NCBI RefSeq assembly: GCF_002209485.1
Contig: NZ_NJIX01000001.1
Span: forward strand, 1,240,001 to 1,304,000
Length of the DNA stretch: 64,000 bases
Origin: Achromobacter sp. HZ34
GTDB taxonomy: Bacteria > Pseudomonadota > Gammaproteobacteria > Burkholderiales > Burkholderiaceae_B
Reading direction: 5' to 3'
Shown: piece after piece, positions 34,526 to 43,126 of the stretch
How positions within the stretch are numbered: position 1 is the first letter of the stretch
How the letters are laid out: each line of letters opens with the position of its first letter
Translations under genes and position numbers: made by a program
The notes under the pieces: generated by a model
Told to the model about the DNA's origin: nothing
Database searches by the model: none
The model's input: the letters and a program-made list of their open reading frames with translations, nothing else

Positions 34526-35072
34526 TGGTTTTTCCCGACACCATGAACACGCCATCACCGGTGTAGTGCAGGGTCTCCGGATGCTTGGGTGTCGTCGCCA
34601 CGTGCGCCTTCACGATCTCGAAAATGAAGAAGCCGTAGCGGTCGACCAGGGCATCGTCGTAGAGCCGGCATTCGAAGTTGGCGTGGCATTCCTCGATCAA
34701 GGGCGCGGGGACCTCGGTCCCCACGCGGGCCGTCAAGCCGAAGTGGGCGAACTTGTCGATTTCAGCGCCAGTCGTGTTGCCGATACCCACCACGGCGTCG
34801 GTCAGCGCTGTCGTCGGCAGGTTGATGACGCACTCCCCGCTTTCACGAATCAGGCGGTGGCTGTGATTGCCATGCGAAATCATCAAGCCCACGAGCGACG
34901 GCGAGAACTCCAGTATCGTGTGCCAGCCCAGCGTCATGATGTTGGACTGGTCCTGCCACGCCGAAGACAGCAGCACGATGGGGCCCGGCTCCAGATAGCG
35001 CCTGGCCTGATGCACTGGAAAATCCGCTTTACCGGCGTGCCGCCCGTCCGGCTGCCGCGCAAGTGCATTCAT
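34485..35072 (-). CDS. Flavin reductase family protein (FMN-binding split barrel)
   Basis: A 195-residue protein of the flavin reductase-like family. The fold markers are GPIVLLSSAWQDQSNIMTLG near the N-terminus, GLMISHGNHSHRLIRESGEC and VINLPTTALTDAVVGIGNTT. Members bind FMN and either reduce it for a partner oxygenase or act in other redox roles. The start chosen is MNALARQPD at 35072 with AAGGAGAGG upstream. No partner monooxygenase is adjacent. The gene's 3' end lies inside the 3' end of the convergent MFS gene. Confidence 0.9.
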   Translation of the reverse strand: MNALARQPDGRHAGKADFPVHQARRYLEPGPIVLLSSAWQDQSNIMTLGWHTILEFSPSLVGLMISHGNHSHRLIRESGECVINLPTTALTDAVVGIGNTTGAEIDKFAHFGLTARVGTEVPAPLIEECHANFECRLYDDALVDRYGFFIFEIVKAHVATTPKHPETLHYTGDGVFMVSGKTISRRSQFRPEMLG

Positions 35073-35229
35073 GGCCTCTCCTTGAATTACATAAGGTTGA
35101 ACAGCGCGCCCCTTGAATCGGGATGCGGCCAGCAGCGCAAGCATCGTTCCAGCCGAAACGCCGGTCGTATCGAAACGACGTCGAACACGGCTTCAGAAAG
35201 GCTTCAGGAAAATACGCTGGCTTCGCGGC

Positions 35230-36159
35230 TCACATCCCCATGCCTGCGACCGGCGTGCCGACAGATTCCCCCTTGATGAAATCGACGAAGGCCTTCAGCG
35301 GCGCAGGCATGAAGCGGCGGCCGGAGTAGTACAGGAACGGTCCTGGGAAGCTCGGCCACCAGGGTTCGAGTATGGGCACCAGCGCGCCGCAGTCCAGGTG
35401 CGGCCGCAGCCATTCTTCGAACAGGAAAACGATGCCGCTGCCACCGACGGCGGCATCGACGGCAAGGTCCACTCCGCCACCGATCAGGACCACCAACGGT
35501 CCGCTCGCATCGATGCGCAAGGTCTCGCCGTCGCGCTCGAACTCCCAGGCCGCCATATTGCCGCTGGGAAAGCGCCCGCGCAGGCAGGCATGTTCCATCA
35601 GGTCGCGCGGATGCTCCGGCCGGCCATGCCGCGCCAGATACGCAGGCGCGGCCGCGGCCGCCATGCGCTGCGTGCGCGGCCCGATTGGCACCGCGATCAT
35701 GTCCTGCTCCAGCCGCTCGCCGTAGCGTATGCCCGCATCGCAGCCCTGCGCCAGGATATCGACGAAACTCTCCTCCGCCACCACGTCCAGGCGGATGTCC
35801 GGGTAGGCCGCCAGGAAAGGCGAGACGATGGCCGGCAAGACCAGGCGCGCCACGCTGACGGGAACGTTGAGCCGCAACGTACCTGCAGGCCGGTCGCGAA
35901 AACCGTTGACCGCCTCCAGCGCGGACTGCATTTCCGCCAAGGCCGGCTCCAGGCGTGTCAGCAGACCCCGGCCCGCCTCCGTCAAGGACACGCTGCGCGT
36001 GGTCCGGTGCAGCAGACGTACGCCCAGCTGCGCTTCCAAACGGCGGACGGCATCGCTCAAGCGGGACGCGCTGGTGTCTTGCAGCCTGGCGGCGTCACGG
36101 AAACCGCCGGACATGGCGACGGCGGCGAACGCGTTGAGATCGTTCAGATCGGACTTCAT
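35230..36159 (-). CDS. LysR-family transcriptional regulator
   Basis: A 309-residue LysR regulator. The helix-turn-helix is in LNAFAAVAMSGGFRDAARLQ and SASRLSDAVRRLEAQLGV; the family stretch LLHRTTRSVSLTEAG follows. The effector domain begins GTLRLNVPVSVARLVLPAIV, as in the CrgA/YafC-like subgroup. It is divergent from pdxI, with a 26-bp near-palindrome between them, so it is the probable regulator of that gene. Confidence 0.9.
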   Translation of the reverse strand: MKSDLNDLNAFAAVAMSGGFRDAARLQDTSASRLSDAVRRLEAQLGVRLLHRTTRSVSLTEAGRGLLTRLEPALAEMQSALEAVNGFRDRPAGTLRLNVPVSVARLVLPAIVSPFLAAYPDIRLDVVAEESFVDILAQGCDAGIRYGERLEQDMIAVPIGPRTQRMAAAAAPAYLARHGRPEHPRDLMEHACLRGRFPSGNMAAWEFERDGETLRIDASGPLVVLIGGGVDLAVDAAVGGSGIVFLFEEWLRPHLDCGALVPILEPWWPSFPGPFLYYSGRRFMPAPLKAFVDFIKGESVGTPVAGMGM

Positions 36160-36187
36160 CCCTCTACTCCCCGCACTGTCCTATTTT

Positions 36188-36213
36188 CCGTACAGCCCGT
36201 ACGGATTGTACGG
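36188..36213. promoter_or_regulatory. Near-palindromic operator between LysR and pdxI
   Basis: The site is symmetric around 36200.5. CCGTAC (36188-36193), CCGTACGG (36197-36204) and GTACGG (36208-36213) are evenly spaced, and 11 of 13 positions pair between the two halves. It lies 29 bases upstream of the LysR start and 103 bases upstream of pdxI, which is a normal place for a LysR site. Confidence 0.7.
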
Positions 36214-36315
36214 GATTATCAACGGCCGCCAGACTGTTTATCTTGTAGCCATGGCGCTGACGCAGCACCGTCAGTGGATCCCTTAGCTCCCCGACGACCC
36301 TCCAAGGAGACCCCG

Positions 36316-37194
36316 ATGTCCCGCAATCAATATCCCCGCACTTTCCCGCTGGCTGGCCGTGAGGTGAAGCGGCTCGGCTACGGCGCCATGCAGTTGGCCG
36401 GCCCGGGTGTCTTCGGTCCGCCCAAGGACAAGGAAGCCGCGCTGGCGGTACTGCGCGCCGCCATCGAAGCCGGCGTCGACCACATCGATACCAGCGACTT
36501 CTACGGCCCCCACATCACCAACCAGTTGATCCGCGAGGCCCTGGCGCCGTACCCCGATAATTTGCGCATCGTCACCAAGGTGGGCGCACGCCGCGGCGCG
36601 GATGCGTCCTGGCAGCCGGCGTTCTCGCCCGAGGACCTGACCGCCGCCGTCCATGACAACCTGCGTAACCTGGGCCTGGACGCCATGGACGTGGTTAACC
36701 TGCGCCTGATGTTCGACGTCCATGGTCCCGCCGAAGGCGACATCGAGCCCATGCTGTCCGTGCTGGCCGGATTGCAGCAGAAGGGCTTGATCCGCCATAT
36801 CGGCCTGAGCAACGCCACCGCGAAACAGGTCGAGCAAGGACGCAGCATCTGCGACATCGTGTGCGTGCAGAACCAGTACAACCTGGCACACCGAGAGGAC
36901 GACGCCCTGATCGATGCGCTGGCCCGCGACGGTATCGCCTACGTACCTTTCTTCCCGCTGGGCGGCTTCAGCCCACTGCAGTCGGCCACCCTGTCAGACG
37001 TGGCCAGGCAGTTGAACGCGACCCCCATGCAGGTCGCGCTGGGCTGGTTGCTGCGCCGCTCGCCGAACATCCTGCTGATTCCCGGCACGTCGTCGGTGGG
37101 CCATCTGCGGGAGAACCTGGCCAGCGGCGACCTGGATCTGCCGGACGACGCGATGGCCGCGCTGGAAGGCATCGCACAGGAAAAGCGAGCATAA
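36316..37194 (+). CDS. pdxI: Pyridoxal reductase, aldo-keto reductase family (PdxI-like)
   Basis: A 292-residue aldo-keto reductase that closely matches what I recall of E. coli PdxI (formerly YdbC), which reduces pyridoxal to pyridoxine with NADPH. Shared blocks include VKRLGYGAMQLAGPGVFGPP, HIDTSDFYGPHITNQLIREA, SPEDLTAAVHDNLRNLGLDA, NPMQV-type ATPMQVALGWLLRRSPNIL and LIPGTSSVGHLREN. Catalytic Asp and Tyr are in DTSDFYG and the Lys in IVTKVGARRG. The usual active-site His is not seen; the position reads VVNLRL, as in E. coli PdxI from memory. AAGGAG lies six bases before the ATG. It faces a LysR gene. A recalled match, not a search, supports the name. Confidence 0.85.
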   Translation: MSRNQYPRTFPLAGREVKRLGYGAMQLAGPGVFGPPKDKEAALAVLRAAIEAGVDHIDTSDFYGPHITNQLIREALAPYPDNLRIVTKVGARRGADASWQPAFSPEDLTAAVHDNLRNLGLDAMDVVNLRLMFDVHGPAEGDIEPMLSVLAGLQQKGLIRHIGLSNATAKQVEQGRSICDIVCVQNQYNLAHREDDALIDALARDGIAYVPFFPLGGFSPLQSATLSDVARQLNATPMQVALGWLLRRSPNILLIPGTSSVGHLRENLASGDLDLPDDAMAALEGIAQEKRA

Positions 37195-37202
37195 GGGCAG
37201 GC

Positions 37203-37225
37203 GGCGGCGGGCATCTCCCGCCGCC
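37203..37225 (+). terminator. Hairpin after pdxI
   Basis: A perfect 9-bp stem, GGCGGCGGG with CCCGCCGCC and a CATCT loop, begins eight bases after the pdxI stop. The following ATCCTGTT is only weakly U-rich. It may act as a terminator between pdxI and the next gene. Confidence 0.5.
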
Positions 37226-37324
37226 ATCCTGTTAGCGTCTATACCTGTATAACGTCACTACTTTTTCCGGAGCGCGTTTGGGACGACAGTGTCATCACTC
37301 GTACCGCACTCAGGAGAAACAAAC

Positions 37325-38218
37325 ATGCGTGTCTTCGTTACCGGCGCCACCGGCTTCATCGGCTCGGCCATCGTCAAGGAACTCATCGGCAACGGCCACC
37401 AGGTGCTGGGACTGACCCGGTCGGACGCCGGTGCGCAAGCGCTGGCCGCCGCCGGCGCCCATGTGCATCGCGGCGACCTGGAAGACCTCGACAGCCTGCG
37501 CAATGGCGCAATGCAAGCCGATGCCGTCATCCACTGCGCCTTCGATCACAACTTCGCGAACTTCGTGGCCAATTGCGAGAAGGACCAACGCGCCATCGAA
37601 GCGCTGGGCAGCGGCCTGGTGGGCTCCGATCGGCCCATCATCATCACCTCGGGCACGGGCATGGGTTCCGGTGAACACGGCCAGCCTGCCACCGAAGACG
37701 TGGTGAACTTCGACCACCCGAATCCGCGCAAGCTGTCGGAACAGGCCGGTGTCGCCCTGGCCAGACTAGGCGTGAACGTGATCACCATGCGCCTGCCCCA
37801 GGTGCATGACACGACCCGGCAAGGGCTGATCACACCGCTGATCGCCATCGCGCGCGACAAGGGTGTGGTGGCTTACGTGGGTGAAGGCCTGAACCGCTAC
37901 CCGGCAGCCCATGTGCTGGACGTCGCCCGCCTCTATCGCCTGGCGCTTGAAAAGCGGCAGCCGGATGTGCGCTATCACGCCGTCGCCGAAGAAGGCGTCA
38001 CCGTGCGCGATATCTGCGAGGTCCTCGGCCGTGTGCTGAAGCTGCCTACCGCGTCGATCGCGCCCGAGCAGGCGGCGGAACATTTCGGCTGGATGGCCAT
38101 GTTCGCCGGCATGGACCTGCCGGCGTCCAGCGCCCGGACGCGGGCCGCCTTGGGTTGGAACCCGACGGGGCCCAAGCTGCTGGCCGACCTGGAACGGCTG
38201 GAAATCCCGGCGGCGTAA
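37325..38218 (+). CDS. NAD(P)-dependent epimerase/dehydratase family (extended SDR)
   Basis: A 297-residue extended SDR. The cofactor motif MRVFVTGATGFIGSAIVKEL is at the N-terminus; DAVIHCAFDHNFANF and HVHRGDLEDLDSL are the usual strand and loop positions. IIITSGTGMG carries the Ser region. The normal YxxxK is not obvious: after NPRKLSEQAG the Tyr is replaced, as in atypical members of this group. The start chosen is the ATG at 37325, with AGGAG eight bases upstream. Members act on diverse substrates, and this one cannot be assigned. Confidence 0.88.
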   Translation: MRVFVTGATGFIGSAIVKELIGNGHQVLGLTRSDAGAQALAAAGAHVHRGDLEDLDSLRNGAMQADAVIHCAFDHNFANFVANCEKDQRAIEALGSGLVGSDRPIIITSGTGMGSGEHGQPATEDVVNFDHPNPRKLSEQAGVALARLGVNVITMRLPQVHDTTRQGLITPLIAIARDKGVVAYVGEGLNRYPAAHVLDVARLYRLALEKRQPDVRYHAVAEEGVTVRDICEVLGRVLKLPTASIAPEQAAEHFGWMAMFAGMDLPASSARTRAALGWNPTGPKLLADLERLEIPAA

Positions 38219-38224
38219 TACGGC

Positions 38225-38254
38225 AGCGATCAGTACGACAGCGATCAATACGAC
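38225..38254. repeat. 15-bp tandem duplication at the end of an acyl-CoA dehydrogenase gene
   Basis: AGCGATCAGTACGAC (38225-38239) is followed directly by AGCGATCAATACGAC (38240-38254), differing at one position. The second copy contains the stop codon of the reverse-strand acyl-CoA dehydrogenase. Confidence 0.85.
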
Positions 38255-39408
38255 TTCGGCAGTCCCAAGGCCTTTTCCGCGATGAAGCTCATGATCATCT
38301 GCGGGCTTACCGGCGCGAGGCGGGGTATCCATGCCTCGCGCAAGTAGCGTTCGACGTGATATTCCTTGGCGTAGCCCATGCCGCCATGGGTGAAGATGGC
38401 GTTCTCGCACGCCTTGTAGCAGGCTTCCGCGCCCAGGAATTTCGCGCTGTTGGCTTCAGCGCCGCAAGGTTCCTTCTGGTCGTACATCCACGCGGCCTTC
38501 TGCACCATCAGGTACGCGGCTTCCAGCTCCATCCACGACTTCGCCAGGGGATGCTGGATGCCCTGGTTCTTGCCGATCGGACGATCGAACACTTCGCGCT
38601 CGTTGGCGTACCTGGCGGCGCGGCGCAAGGCCGCCCGGCCCAGGCCGACCGCTTCGGCAGCGATCAGGATGCGTTCCGGATTCAGCCCGTGCAGGATGTA
38701 GCTGAAGCCCTTGCCCTCTTCGCCGATACGATCTTCCACGGGGATCCGCAGGTTATCGATGAACAGCTGGTTCGAATCGACACACTTGCGCCCCATCTTC
38801 TCGATCTCGTGGACTTCGATGGCGCTGCGGTCCAGGTCCGTATAGAACAGGCTGAGCCCTTCACTGCCCTTGCATTCCTCGATGGGCTTGGTGCGCGCCA
38901 GCAGCAGGATCTTGTTGGCCACCTGGGCGGTTGAAATCCACACTTTCTGCCCGCTGACGACATAGTGATCGCCCTGCAGTACGGCCCGCGTCTTCAGCTT
39001 CAAGGTGTTCAAGCCCGTATTGGGTTCGGTGACGCCAAAGCACGCCTTGTCCTTGCCGGCGATGAGCGACGGCAGCCACCTTTGCTTCTGCTCGTCATTG
39101 CCGAACACCACCACCGGGTGCAGGCCGAAGATGTTCATATGCACGGCCGACGCACCGGACAGGCCGGCGCCGGTGGCGGATATCGTGTGCATCATCAACG
39201 CCGCTTCACTGATCCCCAGGCCCGCGCCACCGTATTCCTGCGGCATGGCGATGCCCAACCAGCCGGCCTGCGCCAGGGCCTGGTGAAAGTCGAAGGGAAA
39301 GCCACCCTCCTTGTCCTTCTTGAACCAGTAGTCGTCATCGAAAGGTTCGCACAAGCGTTCGATGGCGGACTTGATCTGTTCCTGCTCGTCACTCAGACGG
39401 AAATCCAT
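38245..39408 (-). CDS. Acyl-CoA dehydrogenase family protein
   Basis: A 387-residue FAD enzyme of the acyl-CoA dehydrogenase fold. Domain order is an N-terminal helical part (MDFRLSDEQEQIKSAIERLC), a middle beta domain (ACFGVTEPNTGLNTLKLKTR and YVVSGQKVWISTAQVANKIL) and a C-terminal helical domain (REVFDRPIGKNQGIQHPLAK and THGGMGYAKEYHVERYLREA). It oxidises an acyl-CoA at C2-C3 or is a family variant; the catalytic Glu could not be assigned by eye. Codons upstream of 39408 are poor, so MDFRLSD is the start. It is divergent from an IclR gene with a good operator, which indicates catabolic control. Confidence 0.93.
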   Translation of the reverse strand: MDFRLSDEQEQIKSAIERLCEPFDDDYWFKKDKEGGFPFDFHQALAQAGWLGIAMPQEYGGAGLGISEAALMMHTISATGAGLSGASAVHMNIFGLHPVVVFGNDEQKQRWLPSLIAGKDKACFGVTEPNTGLNTLKLKTRAVLQGDHYVVSGQKVWISTAQVANKILLLARTKPIEECKGSEGLSLFYTDLDRSAIEVHEIEKMGRKCVDSNQLFIDNLRIPVEDRIGEEGKGFSYILHGLNPERILIAAEAVGLGRAALRRAARYANEREVFDRPIGKNQGIQHPLAKSWMELEAAYLMVQKAAWMYDQKEPCGAEANSAKFLGAEACYKACENAIFTHGGMGYAKEYHVERYLREAWIPRLAPVSPQMIMSFIAEKALGLPKSY

Positions 39409-39483
39409 TGTTCTGCCCTGTTGTCTCGTCGTATTGATTGCCCGCTGCGGCAGAAAAAAATATATCACGCAAAATTCTCTGTG

Positions 39484-39499
39484 GTGAATATTTATTCAC
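39484..39499. promoter_or_regulatory. IclR operator candidate
   Basis: GTGAATA-TT-TATTCAC is a perfect 16-bp inverted repeat in an AT-rich segment between the acyl-CoA dehydrogenase start (39408) and the IclR start (39595). GGGTGAATT follows at 39502 as a further half-site. IclR-family operators are commonly imperfect palindromes of this size. Confidence 0.65.
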
Positions 39500-39594
39500 A
39501 AGGGTGAATTTTGCTAAAATTTTTTGTTGGCATTACCCCGTCGTTGCGCTGCTCATCGGGCAGCCCCCCTGTCCCTAATCAGCAGGACCTGATC

Positions 39595-40344
39595 ATGTCG
39601 GAAGTGAAACTCGTCGGCCGCACACTGGACCTGTTCGAGTGCTATGCGGATAAAGGAGAACCCCTGTCGCTGACGGAGCTGGCGCAGGCGTTGCATGCCC
39701 CCATGTCCAGCACCTTGGCGCTGGTGCGCACGCTGGTCGTGCGCGGGTATCTGTACCAGACTCGCAAACGCACCTATTACCCCACCAGGAAGCTGATGGG
39801 CCTATGCGCGGCGATCGACCTCCAGGATCCCATCCTGGAGGTGCTGCGGCCTTATCTGGCGCGGTTGCGGGACGAGAGCGGAGAAACCGCCGTCCTGGGA
39901 ACGCGCGAGGATATGCAGGTGATCTATCTGGATTGCGCGCATTCGCCCCAGGCCATCCGCTATACGGCCGAGGCCGGCGAGGCGCGCAGCCTGCATGCGA
40001 ATTCCCTGGGCAAGGCCTTGCTGTCCGCCATGAACGCGGAAGAATTACAGGAGGTGCTGGACAGCCTGGAGATGAAGGCGCTTACCAGCAAGACGCTGAC
40101 CAGCAAGAAGGCGCTGCTCAAGGATCTGCAGCAGGCGCGCGAGCGCGGCTGGTCGGCGAATATCGCGGAGAGCGTGCCCGACCTGGCGGCCATCGCCGCG
40201 CCCTTTTCGATGGCGGGCAAAGGGTTTGCCCTGTCCATCGTGGGCCCGATCGGGCGCATGGAATCCGCCTGGGCCAGGCACGTCAAGGTGCTAGCCAAGG
40301 TTGTAGCGGATCTGTCGCGGCATCAAGCCATCGACAACGTTTGA
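39595..40344 (+). CDS. IclR-family transcriptional regulator
   Basis: A 249-residue IclR regulator. The winged helix-turn-helix is KLVGRTLDLFECYADKGEPL and LSLTELAQALHAPMSSTLAL; the effector domain has YTAEAGEARSLHANSLGKAL and WSANIAESVPDLAAIAAPF. The start chosen is MSEVKLVGR at 39595, with AGGA upstream; the longer frame begins inside the operator. It is divergent from the acyl-CoA dehydrogenase gene and likely controls it. The residues MKALTSKTLTSKKALL include a short internal duplication (LTSK twice), which may reflect a local codon-level expansion. Confidence 0.92.
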   Translation: MSEVKLVGRTLDLFECYADKGEPLSLTELAQALHAPMSSTLALVRTLVVRGYLYQTRKRTYYPTRKLMGLCAAIDLQDPILEVLRPYLARLRDESGETAVLGTREDMQVIYLDCAHSPQAIRYTAEAGEARSLHANSLGKALLSAMNAEELQEVLDSLEMKALTSKTLTSKKALLKDLQQARERGWSANIAESVPDLAAIAAPFSMAGKGFALSIVGPIGRMESAWARHVKVLAKVVADLSRHQAIDNV

Positions 40345-40362
40345 AGCGCAGCGGCCACGCAA

Positions 40363-40998
40363 TCACGCCGTGTAAGGCGCGGCCCTGAAAGCGTCCTGTT
40401 CTTCGGCCAGCGCGGACCACGCCGCCTGCAACGGATAGTCTTCCGGCGCGATCAGTCCCGGCAACATCCGTTGAGTGAAATGCCAGGCCACGGCGATGCT
40501 GATGCCGTCCTGCTCCACGGGAGCCTCATCCGAATCCGTCGCCCAGACCAGCGGGGATTGCCCCAGGTCTTTCTCGATTTCGTCGAAGGCGGCCCGCAAT
40601 TGGCCCTCGACCCGATCCACCCAAGGCTGATGCTGCTTGTCTTGCGGACGCAGATTGCGTTCATAGGCGATCTGGATGGCCTTTTCGCTGGCGACGAGGG
40701 CCAGCCCCGTCAGGCGCAGCACGGGCAGGCGCGCTTCGGGTTCTTCCGGAACCAGGCGGCGTTCCTCGGGGACCAGGGACTCCAGGTACTGCAGGATCAG
40801 CGTCGAATCCGTCAATACCTGGCCATCTTCCGTGATCAAGGTGGGCGCCTTGACCACCGGATTGATGGCCTTGAAGTCGTCGTAACCGCGAAATACCGAG
40901 ATGGCTCGATGGGTATAAGGCAATCCCATGACCTGCATCGAAATGGCAACCCGCCTGACGTAGGGCGAGTCCAGCATGCCTATCAGCTCGAATTTCAT
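40363..40998 (-). CDS. Glutathione S-transferase family protein
   Basis: A 211-residue GST. The N-terminal thioredoxin-like domain has MLDSPYVRRVAISMQVMGL, the cis-Pro in VVKAPTLITEDG, and the glutathione-contacting DSTLILQYLE. The C-terminal all-helical domain follows from about residue 85. The active-site Ser/Tyr position is SPYVRR, as in beta or zeta-like bacterial GSTs. It lies 18 bases past the convergent IclR gene. The substrate is unknown. Confidence 0.92.
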   Translation of the reverse strand: MKFELIGMLDSPYVRRVAISMQVMGLPYTHRAISVFRGYDDFKAINPVVKAPTLITEDGQVLTDSTLILQYLESLVPEERRLVPEEPEARLPVLRLTGLALVASEKAIQIAYERNLRPQDKQHQPWVDRVEGQLRAAFDEIEKDLGQSPLVWATDSDEAPVEQDGISIAVAWHFTQRMLPGLIAPEDYPLQAAWSALAEEQDAFRAAPYTA

Positions 40999-41056
40999 CG
41001 CTTACCAACGCTCCAAATAGACCAGCTCCGCCACATCCAGGAATGGGGTGATTTCA

Positions 41057-41836
41057 CTACGGCAGAGCAACGCCCGAGATATTCGCACAAATTTCGACAA
41101 GTGCGTCCTGTAATTCAGGATCCGCCGCCTGCGGATTGAATTTCAGCGGCTTCAAATGATAGAAGTATTGGCCGCTGACGCGTGCCTCGGGGTCATCGGC
41201 GGCCGCCAGCCAGGCCTGGGTCAGGTGGCCCTGGTCCAGGTCATCCGGCGCGCCGCGTCCGCCCATCTTCGTAGGCACCCACCCGGGCTCCAGGGCATTC
41301 GACAGCACATCCGGCCAACGCCGCGCCAGCGCGCACGCCAGCATGGCGTCATGCAGCTTGCTTTCCGCATACGCGGTCGATCCGTTCCAACGCCGGCGTT
41401 CCCAGCGAATATCGTCGAGATTGGCGTCCGCATGGTGATGCATGCCGGAACTCAGATAGACCAGCCGCGCCGGCCGCTCGATCAGCGCCGTCAGGATATA
41501 CGCCGCCAGCGTGTTGATGGCGAAGACGTGCGGCAGGCCGTCGCTGGTGGTTCTTTGGGGCTCCTGGTAGCCGACCGCGGCATTGTGGATGACGGCGTCG
41601 AAGCGCCCAAACTCGCGCCCCAGCACGTTTACCTGCGCCGCGACGTCCTTGGCTGCCGCGATGGTATCCAGGTCGCCGACGACGACCGCTGCCGCCTTGG
41701 GCAGCGCGCGCCGGGCGTCGTCGGCGCGCTGCGCATTACGGGCATGCAGCACGATCTGGTGGCCCTGGCTGGCCAGCAGTTGGCCTGCCATCAGTCCCAG
41801 GCCGGTGGACGAACCGGATATGAAGATACGAGACAT
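41057..41836 (-). CDS. Short-chain dehydrogenase/reductase family protein
   Basis: A 259-residue SDR. The cofactor motif is MSRIFISGSSTGLGLMAGQL (GxxxGLG), the NNAG equivalent is FDAVIHNAAVGYQ, Ser is in LVYLSSGMHHH and the YxxxK is in STAYAESKLHDAML. It most resembles retinol-dehydrogenase/WW-domain-type SDRs that modify long or bulky alcohols. The start chosen is MSRIFIS at 41836, with AGGAGAG six bases upstream. It follows the MFS gene on the same strand, 70 bases downstream, and may belong to the same operon. Confidence 0.9.
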   Translation of the reverse strand: MSRIFISGSSTGLGLMAGQLLASQGHQIVLHARNAQRADDARRALPKAAAVVVGDLDTIAAAKDVAAQVNVLGREFGRFDAVIHNAAVGYQEPQRTTSDGLPHVFAINTLAAYILTALIERPARLVYLSSGMHHHADANLDDIRWERRRWNGSTAYAESKLHDAMLACALARRWPDVLSNALEPGWVPTKMGGRGAPDDLDQGHLTQAWLAAADDPEARVSGQYFYHLKPLKFNPQAADPELQDALVEICANISGVALP

Positions 41837-41906
41837 GGATCTCTCCTGTTGATGCACGTGGTGTTTGAGCGGAACGAATGACGGGGAAGGAACGACAAGG
41901 CAGCAA

Positions 41907-43112
41907 CTAAGCGGAGGAAACGACGCGACGGGACCGGACCTGGGCGCCACGTAGCAGCATAGCGCCCAGCAAAGCGCAGAGCCCGCCGAACAGATAGACC
42001 GCGGCGTAGCCTGCCTGCCCGGCGATGAATCCCGCCACCGGTCCCGCGATGCCGTAGGCAATATCGAGGAACGCCACGAACGCCCCCATGGCGCTGCCCC
42101 GGTTGGCCGGCGGTACCCGCTTGAGCGCCTCCACGCCCAGTGCGGGGAAGATCAACGCGCATCCCAGCCCGGTCACCAGGGCGCCCGCCAACGCCACCGC
42201 TTCCTGCGTCGCGCCCCACACCATGATCTGCCCGATCGCTTCGACGACCATGGACCACAGCGCGACGCGGTAGCCGCCGATACGATCAGGCAGATGCCCC
42301 AGTACCAGGCGCACGGCGATGAAACCCGCGCCGAACGCCGTCATCACCAGGCCCGCATGCCCCCACTGGCGATACGCGAAGTAAAGCGACGCGAATGCGG
42401 TCAAGCCGGCAAGGCCCACCCCTTGCAACATCAAGCCCAGCCCTTCCCGCCAGATCTGGCCCACGACGCGCATGAAGGGCAGTCGCGCACCGCCTGGCGA
42501 GGCGTAGGCCGTGGCCCCCAGCATGACCGCCATCGCCAGCAGCGGCGCGGCGATGCACGCGATCATGGCAGCCGGCAGGCCCCAAGCCTGGTACAGCATC
42601 ATGCCCACGGGCGCGCCGATGGCCAGCGCCGCGAACATCGCGATACCCGTCCAGGACATGGACATGCCCGCCCGCTGCGGTCCGACCGACGCGATGGACC
42701 AGGACACGCAGCCCGTGACGAACTGGCTCTCTCCCAGCCCGGCCGCCAGCCGCCCTGCCACCACGGCGGCCAGGCTGGCCGCGGGAGCCAGTCCAGGTAT
42801 GGCGGCGAGCAGATATAGCAGGCCTCCCAGCACGCAGAACGACGCGCCCTGCAAAGCCGCACGCTTGCCGCCGCGGCGGTCGGTGACGTAGCCGGCGTAG
42901 CCGCGCGCCAGCACGGTGGCGACGAACTGGATGCCGATCGCCAGCCCCACGACCAGGTTGCTGAACCCCAGTTTCTCGTGAATGAACAGGGGCATGACCG
43001 GCAAGGGCAAGCCGACCGCCAGATAGCCCGCGAACAAGGCCGCGATGACGGGCAAGGAGGGACGCGTTAGCGTGGTCGGGCCGACAGCGGATTTCATGGT
43101 CATTGAAAACAT
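41907..43112 (-). CDS. MFS transporter (YfcJ/YhhS-like efflux type)
   Basis: A 401-residue, 12-helix MFS. Helix 1 reads PVIAALFAGYLAVGLPLPVM, followed by PLFIHEKLGFSNLVVGLAIG; helix 2 to loop has ARGYAGYVTDRRGGKRAAL, as in YfcJ and YhhS. The start chosen is the ATG at 43112, since AGGAG lies ten bases upstream and overlaps the end of the amidohydrolase gene; an earlier GTG at 43130 would overlap its stop. It is translationally adjacent to the amidohydrolase, which suggests export or import of that enzyme's substrate or product. Confidence 0.9.
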   Translation of the reverse strand: MFSMTMKSAVGPTTLTRPSLPVIAALFAGYLAVGLPLPVMPLFIHEKLGFSNLVVGLAIGIQFVATVLARGYAGYVTDRRGGKRAALQGASFCVLGGLLYLLAAIPGLAPAASLAAVVAGRLAAGLGESQFVTGCVSWSIASVGPQRAGMSMSWTGIAMFAALAIGAPVGMMLYQAWGLPAAMIACIAAPLLAMAVMLGATAYASPGGARLPFMRVVGQIWREGLGLMLQGVGLAGLTAFASLYFAYRQWGHAGLVMTAFGAGFIAVRLVLGHLPDRIGGYRVALWSMVVEAIGQIMVWGATQEAVALAGALVTGLGCALIFPALGVEALKRVPPANRGSAMGAFVAFLDIAYGIAGPVAGFIAGQAGYAAVYLFGGLCALLGAMLLRGAQVRSRRVVSSA

Positions 43113-43126
43113 GATCGACTCCTGGC

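Noticed and set aside
35113-36315. Upstream extension of pdxI
   Set aside because: The frame is open but the extension is antisense to a LysR gene. The ribosome site and the E. coli match place the start at 36316.
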